Source: CAKVON01 sp902475665
Lineage (GTDB): Bacteria; Actinomycetota; Coriobacteriia; Coriobacteriales; Atopobiaceae
DNA: 64,000 nucleotides
Direction: 5' to 3'
Assembly (NCBI GenBank): GCA_036321795.1
Contig: JAWQCY010000001.1
Span: forward strand, 1 to 64,000
Notes under the pieces: model-generated
Told to the model about the DNA's origin: nothing
Seen by the model: only the letters and a program-made list of their open reading frames with translations
The model's database searches: none
Shown: positions 63,601 through 64,000 of the stretch, piece after piece
Layout of the letters: each line of letters opens with the position of its first letter
Position numbering within the stretch: position 1 is the stretch's first letter
Program-made: the position numbers and the translations under genes

Positions 63601-63677
63601 GCCGGTGTAGCTCAGCTGGTTAGAGCACGCGGCTCATACCCGCGATGTCATTGGTTCGAGTCCAATCACCGGTACCA
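63601..63677 (+). tRNA. tRNA-Met (anticodon CAU, elongator)
   Basis: Acceptor GCCGGTG/CACCGGT (one G-T pair), loop CTCATAC, encoded CCA. A lysidine tRNA-Ile is less likely given the Thr-Met-tuf neighbourhood. Confidence 0.9.
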
Positions 63678-63685
63678 GAGTTCTC

Positions 63686-63703
63686 GTGGCCCTTCGGGGC
63701 CAC
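63686..63703 (+). other. UUCG tetraloop hairpin between the tRNAs and tuf
   Basis: GTGGCCC (63686-63692), loop TTCG, GGGCCAC (63697-63703); very stable, no T-run. Likely an RNA-processing or partial attenuation element. Confidence 0.65.
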
Positions 63704-63775
63704 TAGGCGATATATAGGTTCTCTGTACGTAATAGAGGAATGGCCGACGAGGTTGATTCCCGAAGGAGGATGGCA

Positions 63776-64000
63776 ATGGCCAAGGAGAAGTTCGAACGTT
63801 CTAAGCCGCACGTCAACATCGGTACCATCGGTCACGTCGACCACGGCAAGACCACGCTGACCGCGGCCATCACCAAGGTCCTCTCTGAGACCGAGGGCTG
63901 CAAGGCCGACTTCACCGCGTTCGAGAACATCGACAAGGCTCCCGAGGAGCGTCAGCGCGGCATCACCATCTCCGTCTCTCACGTTGAGTACGAGACCTGG
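63776..64000 (+). CDS. tuf: Elongation factor Tu (3' end outside window)
   Basis: The first 75 codons of EF-Tu: HVNIGTIGHVDHGKTTLTAA with the GTP P-loop, and PEERQRGITISVSHVEYET with the switch I region. AAGGAGGA sits five bases before ATG 63776. The tRNA(Tyr/Thr/..)-tuf arrangement matches that of the E. coli tufB locus. Confidence 0.97.
   Translation, partial: MAKEKFERSKPHVNIGTIGHVDHGKTTLTAAITKVLSETEGCKADFTAFENIDKAPEERQRGITISVSHVEYETW

Overview
The window is very GC-rich (about two thirds G+C), densely coded and mostly co-directional. It combines Firmicutes-type synteny (clpC-disA-ispD-ispF-cysS-rlmB-rae1, veg-ispE, a GlgC/GlgD pair) with high GC, LPXTG-type surface proteins and CCA-encoding tRNA genes. 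That points to an anaerobic, gut- or mouth-associated actinobacterium of the class Coriobacteriia (Olsenella/Parolsenella/Collinsella-like). This assignment is inference from gene content; no 16S gene is present.

Layout. 1-0.5 kb: tail of a sortase-anchored surface protein. 0.8-12.7 kb: a complete glycogen cluster, glgB-glgP-glgC-glgD-glgA plus one giant GH13-GH77 fusion. 12.7-20.7 kb: mfd, a Gfo/Idh/MocA oxidoreductase, mazG, an FtsB/DivIC-like division protein, ppx and tRNA-Leu. 21-24 kb: a GntR/UTRA regulator fused in frame to a transketolase N-terminal half, followed by the C-terminal half. 24.3-26 kb: a lower-GC orphan gene and tRNA-Glu. 26-28 kb: two coupled TPR-like genes on the minus strand. 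28.3-32.1 kb: cstA behind a branched-chain-amino-acid-rich leader peptide with terminator, then an iron alcohol dehydrogenase. 32-40.5 kb: HAD phosphatase, MurE-type ligase, tRNA-Val, murI-rph-rdgB, nagB, an SDR and an M24 peptidase. 40.7-44.4 kb: veg-ispE, tRNA-Pro, a DUF5684-like membrane protein and a DUF362 ferredoxin protein. 44.5-49.2 kb: an aminotransferase remnant, then a Trp-codon leader peptide with terminator in front of two TrpP-like S components, a fused ECF ATPase and EcfT. 49.3-54.9 kb: nitroreductase, DUF3006 and a ComEC-like MBL protein, tatA, greA, and a three-part LysRS-HD-tRNA-binding fusion. 55-64 kb: clpC, disA, ispD, ispF, cysS, rlmB, a YacP/Rae1-type NYN nuclease, four tRNAs (Thr, Tyr, Thr, Met) and the start of tuf.

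How the genes work together. The glg cluster covers ADP-glucose supply, polymer synthesis, branching, phosphorolysis and debranching or disproportionation. The two leader peptides suggest that amino-acid supply controls uptake: Trp codons before the putative tryptophan ECF transporter, Ile/Val/Leu codons before CstA. veg-ispE and ispD-ispF place part of the MEP isoprenoid pathway in two operons.

The most unusual signals are (1) a recurring DNA word, CTGCCGAGAAGNNC, found 15 times in exact form, both between genes (often as terminator inverted repeats) and inside genes, mainly in interdomain linkers, in the manner of a DNA-uptake-type word; (2) the GntR-transketolase fusion; (3) the LysRS-HD-tRNA-binding fusion; and (4) the two leader-peptide attenuators.
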